Source: Thermoflexales bacterium
GTDB taxonomy: Bacteria > Chloroflexota > Anaerolineae > B4-G1 > SLSP01
DNA: 5,649 nt
Assembly: GCA_015486785.1 (NCBI GenBank)
Contig: WFQZ01000008.1
Location: 1 to 5,649, forward strand
Direction of reading: 5' to 3'
The translations under genes and the position numbers were made by a program. Below the pieces are notes generated by a model, which was given only the letters and a program-made list of their open reading frames with translations, was not told where the DNA came from and made no database searches. Within the stretch, counting starts at the first letter, position 1, and each line of letters opens with the position of its first letter. Positions 1 to 5,649 of this stretch are shown here, piece after piece.

Positions 1-276
1 GGCACTGCCGGCGGGGACGCGGTGCGCGTCGGCGAGGGCGATGAGCAACGAGTGCAGGCGGCGCAGCTCCGCTTTGAGCAGGCCGGGGGCACGGTCGGGC
101 GCGTCCGAGCCGAGGGAGTTGGAGCACACCAGCTCGGCCAGGTCGCCGCTCACGTGTGCCTCCGTCTGTTGGTGGGGACGCATCTCGTAGAGTGTGACCG
201 TCGCGCCGCGTTGGGCTGCTTGCCAAGCGGCCTCACTGCCCGCTAATCCGCCGCCGATGATGGTGATGTTGTCCAT
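1..276 (-). CDS. trmFO: TrmFO, FAD- and folate-dependent tRNA (uracil-54-C5) methyltransferase, N-terminal part
   Basis: The first 92 codons of a minus-strand gene that leaves the window on the left. The family makes ribothymidine at position 54 of the tRNA T-loop in the cytoplasm, taking the carbon from 5,10-methylenetetrahydrofolate and reducing it with FADH2. Seen here: a Rossmann FAD-binding start with the dinucleotide motif GGGLAGSEAA at residues 8-17, the family signature YEMRP at 30-34, and ELVCSNSLGSD at 48-58, followed by the conserved GLLKAELRRL stretch and VPAG near the edge. Cys51 in the CSNS motif fits the conserved cysteine described as catalytically important in TrmFO. The ATG at 276-274 is supported by the AAAGGAGA Shine-Dalgarno just upstream and by the usual short N-terminus before the FAD motif. 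It is divergent from the kinase gene. The family is about 430-460 residues long, so roughly four fifths is missing. The identification is firm; GidA/MnmG is related but lacks this YEMRP/ELVCSNS pattern. Confidence 0.95.
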   Translation of the reverse strand, partial: MDNITIIGGGLAGSEAAWQAAQRGATVTLYEMRPHQQTEAHVSGDLAELVCSNSLGSDAPDRAPGLLKAELRRLHSLLIALADAHRVPAGSA

Positions 277-282
277 ACTGAC

Positions 283-290
283 TCTCCTTT
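283..290 (-). promoter_or_regulatory. Shine-Dalgarno of trmFO
   Basis: On the minus strand this reads AAAGGAGA, a near-perfect anti-16S match, 6 nt before the ATG at 276-274. It decides the start over a second ATG at 299-297, which is in another frame. I could not find a convincing trmFO promoter; the repeat array lies directly upstream. Confidence 0.8.
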
Positions 291-327
291 GTCGTCCATA
301 CTTTTTCGCCGTGTAACTGCTCCCGCA

Positions 328-428
328 CGCAGCGGCTGTATTTCAAAACGCAGCGGCTGCATTTCAAAACGCAGCGGCTGTATTTCAAAACGCAGCGGCT
401 GTATTTCAAAACGTAGCGGCTGTATTTC
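328..428. repeat. 21-bp tandem direct repeat, about 4.8 copies
   Basis: Units start at 328, 349, 370, 391 and 412. Units 1, 3 and 4 are identical. Unit 2 differs by one base (T to C, at 360). Unit 5 has one change at 414 and diverges after 428, losing its A-tract. Each unit has a nearly palindromic core CAGC-G-GCTG followed by TATTTC and an A-tract of four. Unit 2 extends the palindrome to GCAGC-G-GCTGC. The period of 21 bp equals two turns of B-DNA, so all cores lie on the same face of the helix. It is also a multiple of three, so five of the six frames stay open, which explains a spurious repetitive frame here. It may be an array of protein-binding sites, a slippage-born minisatellite, or one member of a dispersed family; the sequence alone does not decide. 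Confidence 0.95.
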
Positions 429-538
429 TTCTCTCCGCGTGCTCTGCGCCTGGGTGTGGGGAAGTCCCCTCGCCCTTTTGCCTCAAGCTGAGCAATGACT
501 TAGCCGTTAGAAGTGTACCACAAAGATGCACGCCAGGT

Positions 539-566
539 TTGCCGTTTCCCGTGGTTTGAGTATTAT
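539..566 (+). promoter_or_regulatory. Candidate sigma-70 type promoter for the histidine kinase gene
   Basis: A -35 like TTGCCG (539-544, 4 of 6 to consensus) and a -10 like TATTAT (561-566, 5 of 6) are separated by 16 bp. Transcription would begin near 573, giving a leader of about 70 nt before the ATG at 643. An imperfect dyad surrounds the -10: CGTG-gt-TTGA at 550-559 against TCAACACG at 571-578. This could be an operator. The promoter is inferred from consensus only. Confidence 0.4.
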
Positions 567-581
567 CAGTTCAACACGCTG

Positions 582-604
582 GCTCAGCCGCCGATAGGCT
601 GAGC
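582..604 (+). promoter_or_regulatory. Stem-loop in the leader of the kinase gene
   Basis: GCTCAGCC (582-589) and GGCTGAGC (597-604) form a perfect 8-bp GC-rich stem with a 7-nt loop. It lies 38 bp before the kinase ATG and about 10 nt after the inferred transcription start. No T-run follows, so it is not an intrinsic terminator. It could protect the 5' end of the mRNA, affect translation, or as DNA be a protein-binding dyad. Confidence 0.5.
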
Positions 605-642
605 GAGTTAGGCAGCGATTCCGACCGGCAAGGGAAAGCAAG

Positions 643-3600
643 ATGCAATTGGAATGGTGGCGATATCCGCAGCATTACTCGTTAGAGTATCCACTCACCT
701 GGTTGACCTTGTTGTTATCTGGTGGGTATATCGCGCTGTTCCTGTGGGGGCTGTGGCGGTCGCGGGCGGATTTTAAGGCTCTTTCCAGGACGCAGGGCTG
801 GCTCTTCGCTCTGGCGTGCGTGCTCATCGTGCCGGCGCAGATGGTGTTGCTGCTGACGGGGCGCAGTGTGGTGATGCACATGTCGTCTGTCGGTGTCCTG
901 CCCTCCCCGCCGATGGTGTCGCTGGCCGGACTGGCGATCTTGACGGCGGTGGCGGTGTGGCTGGGGAGCGGGCCGGTGTTGGTGGTCGGGCTGATCGGGA
1001 GTTTGGCCTGGGGCTGGTTGAAACTGCTGACCTTCACCGATATGCTGGCCTTCGTGGTGTGGGGCTATGTGCTGGCGCGGGCGTTTCATCAGACTTACCG
1101 GGGGCGGCTGTTCACTTTCCTGCGCCAGCCGGTGATCGCGATGCCGCTGGCGGCGGTGGTGATGCTGTTGTTCCTCTCGCTCAGCCGCTTGTGTACGAAT
1201 TTACCCACCAATGGATTATCGGCGATTGGGTACGTTTCCTCCATCTGGCTGTACGAGTTGCCCGTGTGGCTGGCGGGCACGCTCATCATCGGCCTGCTGT
1301 TCCAGGCGGTGTCCTTCGCGTCTTTCTGGCCGCGCCCCGTGCCCGATAGAATCCCGGCCTACAGCCGCTCCTTGCGGGCGCGGTTTATGCTCATCAGCAT
1401 CCCGCTGGTGGTGTTGAGCATCGTGCTTTCGCTGCTGGCGGTGACGTTCCAGGCGATCCAGCAATCCCAGAAGCGGGCGATTTCGGAGATGCAGCGCAGC
1501 GCGAGCAATGCCGGGGATGATATTACGCATTTCTACTACACGGGGCAGAATCTGCTGGCGACTTTTGCGCGGGACCCGGCGTTGCTTGATCCGCAGAAGC
1601 AGATTCAGCTTTTGGAGCAGGATCGGCAGGTGGTGGCGTTCTTCCAGGAATTGCTCATCGTTGATCCCAACTTCCAGGTGGTGAGTATCGTGCCGTCTAC
1701 GCCGCAATCAATGGTCTTGACGACGGACGAGGCGGTGGCGGTGCGTGAGGCGTTGGAGTTCGGCATCTCGCAGGTCACGAAGGTCTCGGAGCTTCCTTCC
1801 GGGGCGTATGGGCTGACGGTCGTGACGCCCATTCGCGAGCACGGGGATAACTCCGGCCCGGCGGTGTCGTTCTTGCTGGGGCGCGTGCAATTGGATGTTC
1901 ACCCGGAGATTCAGCGGGCTTTGCAGGCCTTGCAGGCGGCCCAGGATAGCGGTTCGGGGTTCATCGTGGACGAGGGGCAGATTATCGCCCATCCCGATCC
2001 GGCGCGCGTTTTACATCCCTGGACGCCTAACCTGAGTGCCAAGCAGTTGACGGTGGGGGAGGGCGAGGACGTCGGTACGGCGTATATGGACGTTGCGCCT
2101 TCGGGGCAGCCGTTGATCACGTATGTTTGGGAGGTGAACGGGACGCCTTACACGGTGGTGCTTCAGGTGCCGTATGCGACGGTGCTGGATGCGGCGACGT
2201 TGATCGCCGGGCCGTTGCTGCTGGTGCAGATCATCACCGGCGCGTTGCTGCTCATCGCGCTGCCGCTGCTTTCGACGCGCATCACGCAGCCGCTCAACTC
2301 GCTGGCCGAGGCGGCGCAGCATATTGCGATGGGCGATCTGAATGTCTCGGTGCAGATTGAGGGGCAGGACGAGGTGGCGCAGTTGGGGCAGGCCTTTGAG
2401 CAGATGCGCGAGCGTTTGAAAGCGCGGCTCAACGATCTTTCGCTGTTGCTGCGCATCGCGCAGAGCATCTCGGTGACGTTGGACCTGGAGCGCGGTGTGC
2501 CGCAGGTGCTCCAAGGTGCGCTGGAGGAGACGGGGGCGCGGACGGTGCGCTTTGTGCTGTTGGGCAGCCGTGAGCAAATCTTGCGCGTCTTCGCCGTGGG
2601 CGATACGGACGAGGCTTTTGCCGAATGGGACCGAGGGTTCGCGCAGGCCCTTTCCCACCGCAAAGAGCCGCTGATCATCCACGACCTTTCCCAGACGCGC
2701 ATCCCTATGCCCAGCAAGTCCAAGCTGCGCAGTGTGGCGATCTTCCCGGTGCGCTCCCACGAAGTGACCGTGGCGATGTTGTGGGTGGGGTCGGATACGT
2801 TGCACACGTTTGACGAGGCGCGGATCAATTTCCTATCCACGCTGGCGAATCAAGCGGCGGTGCTGGTGGAAAATGCGCGGCTGTTCCAGGCGGCAGAGGG
2901 AGGCCGACAACGGCTTTCGGCGATTTTGGCGAGCACGGCGGACGCGATTTTGGTCACCGATGCCGAGATGCGTTTGCTGCTCTTCAATCCGGCGGCGCAG
3001 CAGGTCTTGGCCTTGGATGAGCGGCACTATGGCCGCTCGCTGCAAGAAACCGACGTTCCCAAGTCCCTGATCGAAGCCCTGCGCACTTCCATTGGCGGAG
3101 AACATCAGCAGGCGGTCACCGTGGAAGTGCCGATGGAGGACGGCAAAACGTTCTATGCCAGCATCGCCTCGGTTTTAGGGAGCGAGGGACTTTCCAAGGG
3201 CAAAGTGGTGGTGCTGCGGGATGTCACGCACTTCAAAGAGCTGGACGAGATGAAGTCGGACTTTGTCGCCACCGTGTCCCACGACCTCCGCGCTCCCTTG
3301 ACCTTCATCCGAGGGTACGCGACGATGTTGATGGTGGTGGGGGAACTCAACGACAAGCAGCACGAGTATCTCCAGCGCATCCTGGAGGGGATTGACCAGA
3401 TGGGGGCGTTGATCAGCGATCTGCTGAACCTGCGGCGCATTGATACCGGCGTGGGCATCCGACAGGAATCCTGCCAGTTGGGCTTGATCTTGATTGAGGC
3501 GGTGGATACGATGCGGGCACGGGCTACGACCAAGGGCATCACGCTGCGCCTGGAGCCTTCGGAGGGTGCGCCCACGGTGATCGGAGACCGTACCTTGCTG

Positions 3601-3939
3601 CGGCAGGCGATCAGCAACCTGGTGGATAACGCGATCAAGTACACGCCTGCCGGCGGTCACGTGAGCGTGGGGCTGGAGACCACGGACACGGAGGCGATTA
3701 TCCACGTATCAGATAACGGCATCGGCATCGCCCAGGAGAACTTGGTGCGGCTTTTTGAGAAGTTCTACCGCATCAAACGCCGCGAAACCGGCCACATCCA
3801 GGGGACGGGATTGGGGCTGGCGTTGGTCAAGTCCATCGTGGAACGGCACGATGGGCGGGTGTGGGTGGAAAGTGTGTTGAACCAGGGCAGCACTTTTTAC
3901 ATCGCGCTGCCCCTGCCCAACGAGAAGGATCAGAGCTAA
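643..3939 (+). CDS. Multi-sensor membrane histidine kinase (7TM, Cache-like, HAMP, GAF, PAS, HisKA, HATPase_c)
   Basis: A 1098-residue inner-membrane sensor kinase expected to autophosphorylate and pass phosphate to a response regulator not present here. Order: about seven hydrophobic segments (roughly 18-38, 52-72, 92-108, 110-126, 131-148, 163-181, 206-226); an Arg-rich cytoplasmic linker; TM at 248-269; an extracellular region 270-515 that looks like a double Cache fold (ELLIVDPNFQVVSIVP from 336, GQIIAHPDP from 445); TM about 519-541; HAMP 545-598 with Pro550; GAF about 605-745; PAS about 755-868; HisKA with the phosphoacceptor His880 in SHDLRAPLT; HATPase_c with N-box Asn992/Asn996, G1 DNGIG 1024-1028, F-box FEKF 1038-1041 and G2 GTGLGL 1054-1059. 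All catalytic motifs are intact. Ala884 stands where Thr/Asn of the phosphatase motif is usual. There is no receiver domain. The ATG follows a modest AAGGGA (630-635). The ligand is unknown. Confidence 0.93.
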   Translation: MQLEWWRYPQHYSLEYPLTWLTLLLSGGYIALFLWGLWRSRADFKALSRTQGWLFALACVLIVPAQMVLLLTGRSVVMHMSSVGVLPSPPMVSLAGLAILTAVAVWLGSGPVLVVGLIGSLAWGWLKLLTFTDMLAFVVWGYVLARAFHQTYRGRLFTFLRQPVIAMPLAAVVMLLFLSLSRLCTNLPTNGLSAIGYVSSIWLYELPVWLAGTLIIGLLFQAVSFASFWPRPVPDRIPAYSRSLRARFMLISIPLVVLSIVLSLLAVTFQAIQQSQKRAISEMQRSASNAGDDITHFYYTGQNLLATFARDPALLDPQKQIQLLEQDRQVVAFFQELLIVDPNFQVVSIVPSTPQSMVLTTDEAVAVREALEFGISQVTKVSELPSGAYGLTVVTPIREHGDNSGPAVSFLLGRVQLDVHPEIQRALQALQAAQDSGSGFIVDEGQIIAHPDPARVLHPWTPNLSAKQLTVGEGEDVGTAYMDVAPSGQPLITYVWEVNGTPYTVVLQVPYATVLDAATLIAGPLLLVQIITGALLLIALPLLSTRITQPLNSLAEAAQHIAMGDLNVSVQIEGQDEVAQLGQAFEQMRERLKARLNDLSLLLRIAQSISVTLDLERGVPQVLQGALEETGARTVRFVLLGSREQILRVFAVGDTDEAFAEWDRGFAQALSHRKEPLIIHDLSQTRIPMPSKSKLRSVAIFPVRSHEVTVAMLWVGSDTLHTFDEARINFLSTLANQAAVLVENARLFQAAEGGRQRLSAILASTADAILVTDAEMRLLLFNPAAQQVLALDERHYGRSLQETDVPKSLIEALRTSIGGEHQQAVTVEVPMEDGKTFYASIASVLGSEGLSKGKVVVLRDVTHFKELDEMKSDFVATVSHDLRAPLTFIRGYATMLMVVGELNDKQHEYLQRILEGIDQMGALISDLLNLRRIDTGVGIRQESCQLGLILIEAVDTMRARATTKGITLRLEPSEGAPTVIGDRTLLRQAISNLVDNAIKYTPAGGHVSVGLETTDTEAIIHVSDNGIGIAQENLVRLFEKFYRIKRRETGHIQGTGLGLALVKSIVERHDGRVWVESVLNQGSTFYIALPLPNEKDQS

Positions 3940-3953
3940 CTACGCCCGTAGTT
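3938..3953. terminator. Palindrome at the convergent gene junction, possible weak bidirectional terminator
   Basis: AACTACG-CC-CGTAGTT is a perfect 7-bp inverted repeat with a 2-nt spacer; as RNA it would fold as a 6-bp stem with a GCCC loop. It overlaps the kinase stop TAA (3937-3939) and contains the permease stop TAG (3942-3940 on the minus strand). The following T-run is only three on the plus strand and two on the minus strand, so termination strength is doubtful. It is the only terminator-like structure I can see at this junction. Confidence 0.3.
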
Positions 3954-5127
3954 TCCCCGAAGCTCGCAGCCCCAAGGCGACGAAGACCGCCGCGAACCCC
4001 AGCAGCACCAGCGACTCCAGCCACACGTCGCTCACCGCCGCGCCTTGAGTCAAGATTTTGTCGTAGGCCTGCATCGCCCAGGTGGTGGGGAGCAGGTGCG
4101 CGATGTTGCGGTAGGCGGGGGGCGTGATTTCCAACGGCCACCACGCGCCGCCCAGCGCGGCCATCGTCAAAGACAGCCCCATCGTGATGCTGCTGGCCTG
4201 TTTACGGGTTTTCACCAGCGTCGCCAGCCACACGCCCAGGCTGACGGTCGCCAGGGCGAAGGCCACGGAGACCAACGCCGTGGCCGCAGACGATTGGCCC
4301 CATCCCACGTGAAAGAGCAGTTCCCCGCCGACGATGAGCAAGGCGATCTGGGTGAGTCCCAACAGCAGATGCGCCAGCAGCTTCCCGCCCAGGAGCGTCA
4401 CCCAGCGGGTTGGCGTGATGAGCATGCGGCGCAGTGTGCCCCGCGCCCGCTCATCAACCAACACTTCGGCGATGCCCAGCAGCGTGATTTGTACCCAGGT
4501 TACCATTTGCCCGGCGGCGGCCTGTCCCGCGCCGCTGATCGGGTTGGCGGAGGTCGCCGCCTTGGCCCAATGCACTTGGATGACCGCCGGCGGGTGCGCG
4601 GCTGCCGCTAAGGTCTCGGTGAGGACGCTTGCAAAGAAGGCGGCTTTGTGCGTTTGGGCGGGGAGCATAGCGGCCACTTGTGCCACGCCCAATTGGGCGG
4701 TCAGTACCGCGCCGCCCACGCGCCCCCGCGCTGCGTTGACGGCTTCCTCAACGACCGGCGCGGCACTGTCCATGGGAGCTTCGTGCAGGGTCACGGTGGC
4801 CGGTTGTCCGGCCAGCAGCCGCGCGGAAAAATCAGCCGGAATCATCAACCCGAACTCCTCTTCCGTGAGCGTGAGCACTTCGCGGGGCTGCAAGTTGACT
4901 TCGCGCAGGGCATCCACGAAGGCGCGGGCCAATGCGCCGTCGTCCTGCCGCAGCACCTCAATAGGGCGGTGGATTTCGTCCGGCCGGCCGCTTGAATCCA
5001 TCATCGGACTCAGCCCCGCGCCGACGGCTACGATGAACAGCAGGGGCAGGACGAGAAAATAGACGATGGAGACCCCGGAGCTAAATTCCCGCAAAAATTC
5101 GTTTCGGATCAAAGCCCATAGTTTCAT
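3940..5127 (-). CDS. ABC-2 type transporter permease (395 aa)
   Basis: An integral membrane subunit of an ABC exporter, of the NatB/YhaP-like ABC-2 class. Residues about 20-38 form the first TM, followed by a large soluble region (about 40-205), presumably outside the membrane, which is typical of this class. The core then begins with TM2 at about 208-224 and the coupling motif DERARGTLRRMLITP at 225-239. Further TMs lie near 245-267, 276-298, 306-327 and 366-388, with the conserved GGAWWPLE and LPTTW elements between the last two. ATG at 5127-5125 is chosen because GAGGTG lies 6 nt upstream; a TTG at 5145-5143 would add six residues and overlap the preceding gene, and has no comparable signal. 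It follows the other permease gene by 10 nt, and its stop directly touches that of the kinase. The substrate cannot be read from sequence; drugs, lipids or ions are all possible for the family. Confidence 0.9.
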   Translation of the reverse strand: MKLWALIRNEFLREFSSGVSIVYFLVLPLLFIVAVGAGLSPMMDSSGRPDEIHRPIEVLRQDDGALARAFVDALREVNLQPREVLTLTEEEFGLMIPADFSARLLAGQPATVTLHEAPMDSAAPVVEEAVNAARGRVGGAVLTAQLGVAQVAAMLPAQTHKAAFFASVLTETLAAAAHPPAVIQVHWAKAATSANPISGAGQAAAGQMVTWVQITLLGIAEVLVDERARGTLRRMLITPTRWVTLLGGKLLAHLLLGLTQIALLIVGGELLFHVGWGQSSAATALVSVAFALATVSLGVWLATLVKTRKQASSITMGLSLTMAALGGAWWPLEITPPAYRNIAHLLPTTWAMQAYDKILTQGAAVSDVWLESLVLLGFAAVFVALGLRASGKLRA

Positions 5128-5133
5128 TGTCGG

Positions 5134-5139
5134 CACCTC
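5134..5139 (-). promoter_or_regulatory. Shine-Dalgarno overlapping the upstream stop codon
   Basis: GAGGTG on the minus strand, 6 nt before the ATG at 5127. Its first two bases belong to the TGA stop (5140-5138) of the preceding permease. A ribosome finishing the first gene covers this site, which suggests translational coupling and a fixed ratio of the two subunits. Confidence 0.65.
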
Positions 5140-5649
5140 AATCAAATTGGCGGCGGAATCCCAGCAGGGCGATGGCGTAGTAGATGACCGTCACGGCCAG
5201 CACGCCGGCCAGCCACGGGAGGAGTTCGCCCGCCGCAGCTCCACTTTGCAGCCGCGAGAAAAGTTCAATGCCCCAGGCGTTGGGGGTGATCAGGCTGAGG
5301 GTTTGTACCCAGGTCGGCAGGAAGAAGCGGGGGAAGAAGCTGCCGGAGAATCCCGCCCCGATGAGCGCGACCGCCGTCCCCAACGCGCCGGCCTGCCGCG
5401 CGGTGCGAGACCAGGCGGTGATCAACGCGCCTACGCCGGTGGCGCAGAGCACCAGGGCGATGATGGCGAGGAGTACGCCTCCCGCCGCGCCCCAGTGCGC
5501 CCCTATCAGCGAGGTCGCGCCCCACAGGATCAGCATCTGGCTCAGGCCGATGAGCACAATGCTGCCCATCTTCCCTACCAGGATTGTCAGGGGCGGGGTG
5601 GGGCTGACCAGCAGACGGGGCAGCGTTCCCCCTTCGCGCTCCGAGAGCA
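5138..5649 (-). CDS. ABC-2 type transporter permease, C-terminal part (5' end beyond window)
   Basis: The last 169 codons of a second ABC-2 permease. The frame stays open to the right edge, and the residues before the Met at 5569, LSEREGGTLPRLLVSPTPP, form the family's conserved ERE-GTL-RLLVSP coupling motif. The gene therefore does not start at 5569 but outside the window. Four or so hydrophobic segments follow the motif, and near the end come SGSFFPRFFLPTW and LITPNAW, the counterparts of GGAWWPLE and LPTTW in the neighbouring permease, showing the two are paralogues. It ends in RRQFD and a TGA that overlaps the ribosome binding site of the next gene. The two probably form a heterodimeric membrane channel, with an ATPase expected upstream, outside the window. 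The substrate is unknown. Confidence 0.9.
   Translation of the reverse strand, partial: LSEREGGTLPRLLVSPTPPLTILVGKMGSIVLIGLSQMLILWGATSLIGAHWGAAGGVLLAIIALVLCATGVGALITAWSRTARQAGALGTAVALIGAGFSGSFFPRFFLPTWVQTLSLITPNAWGIELFSRLQSGAAAGELLPWLAGVLAVTVIYYAIALLGFRRQFD

Larger units (their letters stand above)
277..642. other. Divergent intergenic region between trmFO and the histidine kinase gene
   Basis: This 366-bp stretch has no gene I can support. From left to right it holds the trmFO ribosome binding site, a 21-bp tandem array (328-428), a short GC hairpin GGGGA-AG-TCCCC (458-469) with no clear role, a candidate rightward promoter (539-566) with a dyad around it, and a leader stem-loop (582-604). 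The stretch 480-580 is visibly more AT-rich than the flanking genes, as expected for a promoter region. Short frames across it have no good start signal and consist mostly of repeat. Confidence 0.75.

Noticed and set aside
328..428. CRISPR array
   Set aside because: The units are directly joined with no unique spacers, and no cas gene is present.
458..469. GGGGA-AG-TCCCC hairpin as a terminator
   Set aside because: Only a 4-5 bp stem with the T-run displaced by six bases, and no gene ends here on either strand.
289..498. A 69-codon plus-strand frame with RSGCISK heptad repeats
   Set aside because: It is the 21-bp DNA repeat read in frame, begins at a TTG without a ribosome binding site, and five of six frames through the array are open for the same arithmetic reason.
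526..597. A 23-codon frame beginning ATG CAC GCC upstream of the kinase
   Set aside because: No good ribosome binding site, and its start lies before the inferred transcription start; a leader peptide is not supported.
2011..2805. A 264-codon antisense frame inside the kinase gene
   Set aside because: Arg/His/Gln-rich composition typical of the reverse frame of GC-rich coding DNA; the plus strand here encodes clear HAMP and GAF sequence.
4334..5062. A 242-codon plus-strand frame opposite the first permease
   Set aside because: Ser/Ala/Arg-rich shadow of the permease gene with no family resemblance; the minus strand carries the ABC-2 motifs.
5138..5569. Second permease taken as a complete 143-residue protein starting at 5569
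   Set aside because: The frame continues upstream through the conserved ERE-GTL-RLLVSP motif to the window edge, so the Met at 5569 is internal.

Overview
The window reads as chromosomal DNA from a GC-rich bacterium. A Chloroflexota member (Anaerolineae-like) is my best guess. It rests on a folate-type TrmFO, a very long multi-sensor histidine kinase and an ABC-2 permease pair in high-GC DNA. This is inference; other GC-rich phyla that carry TrmFO are not excluded. There are no RNA genes, insertion sequences, phage genes or CRISPR arrays that I can support.

Layout from left to right. (1) Positions 1-276, minus strand: the N-terminal 92 codons of trmFO, the FAD/folate-dependent tRNA uracil-54 methyltransferase, running off the left edge. 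(2) Positions 277-642: a 366-bp divergent intergenic region. It holds a 21-bp tandem repeat array (about 4.8 copies), a plausible sigma-70 promoter facing right with an imperfect dyad around its -10 element, and a perfect 8-bp stem-loop in the leader of the next gene. (3) Positions 643-3939, plus strand: one 1098-residue hybrid-sensor membrane histidine kinase with a 7-TM N-terminal module, a Cache-like extracellular domain, then HAMP, GAF, PAS, HisKA and HATPase_c. (4) Positions 3940-5127 and 5138-5649, minus strand: two tandem ABC-2 type permease subunits. The second is cut by the right edge. They look translationally coupled and run head-on into the kinase gene with no bases between the two stop codons.

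How the genes may work together: the two permeases probably form the membrane part of one ABC exporter, whose ATPase should lie just beyond the right edge. The kinase has no response regulator in the window. Its direct abutment with the exporter operon raises, but does not prove, a functional link such as sensing an exported or toxic compound. trmFO is a housekeeping tRNA modification gene and is probably unrelated. The least ordinary items are the 21-bp array, the palindrome holding both convergent stop codons, the double membrane sensor of the kinase, and the kinase's alanine at a position usually needed for phosphatase activity.
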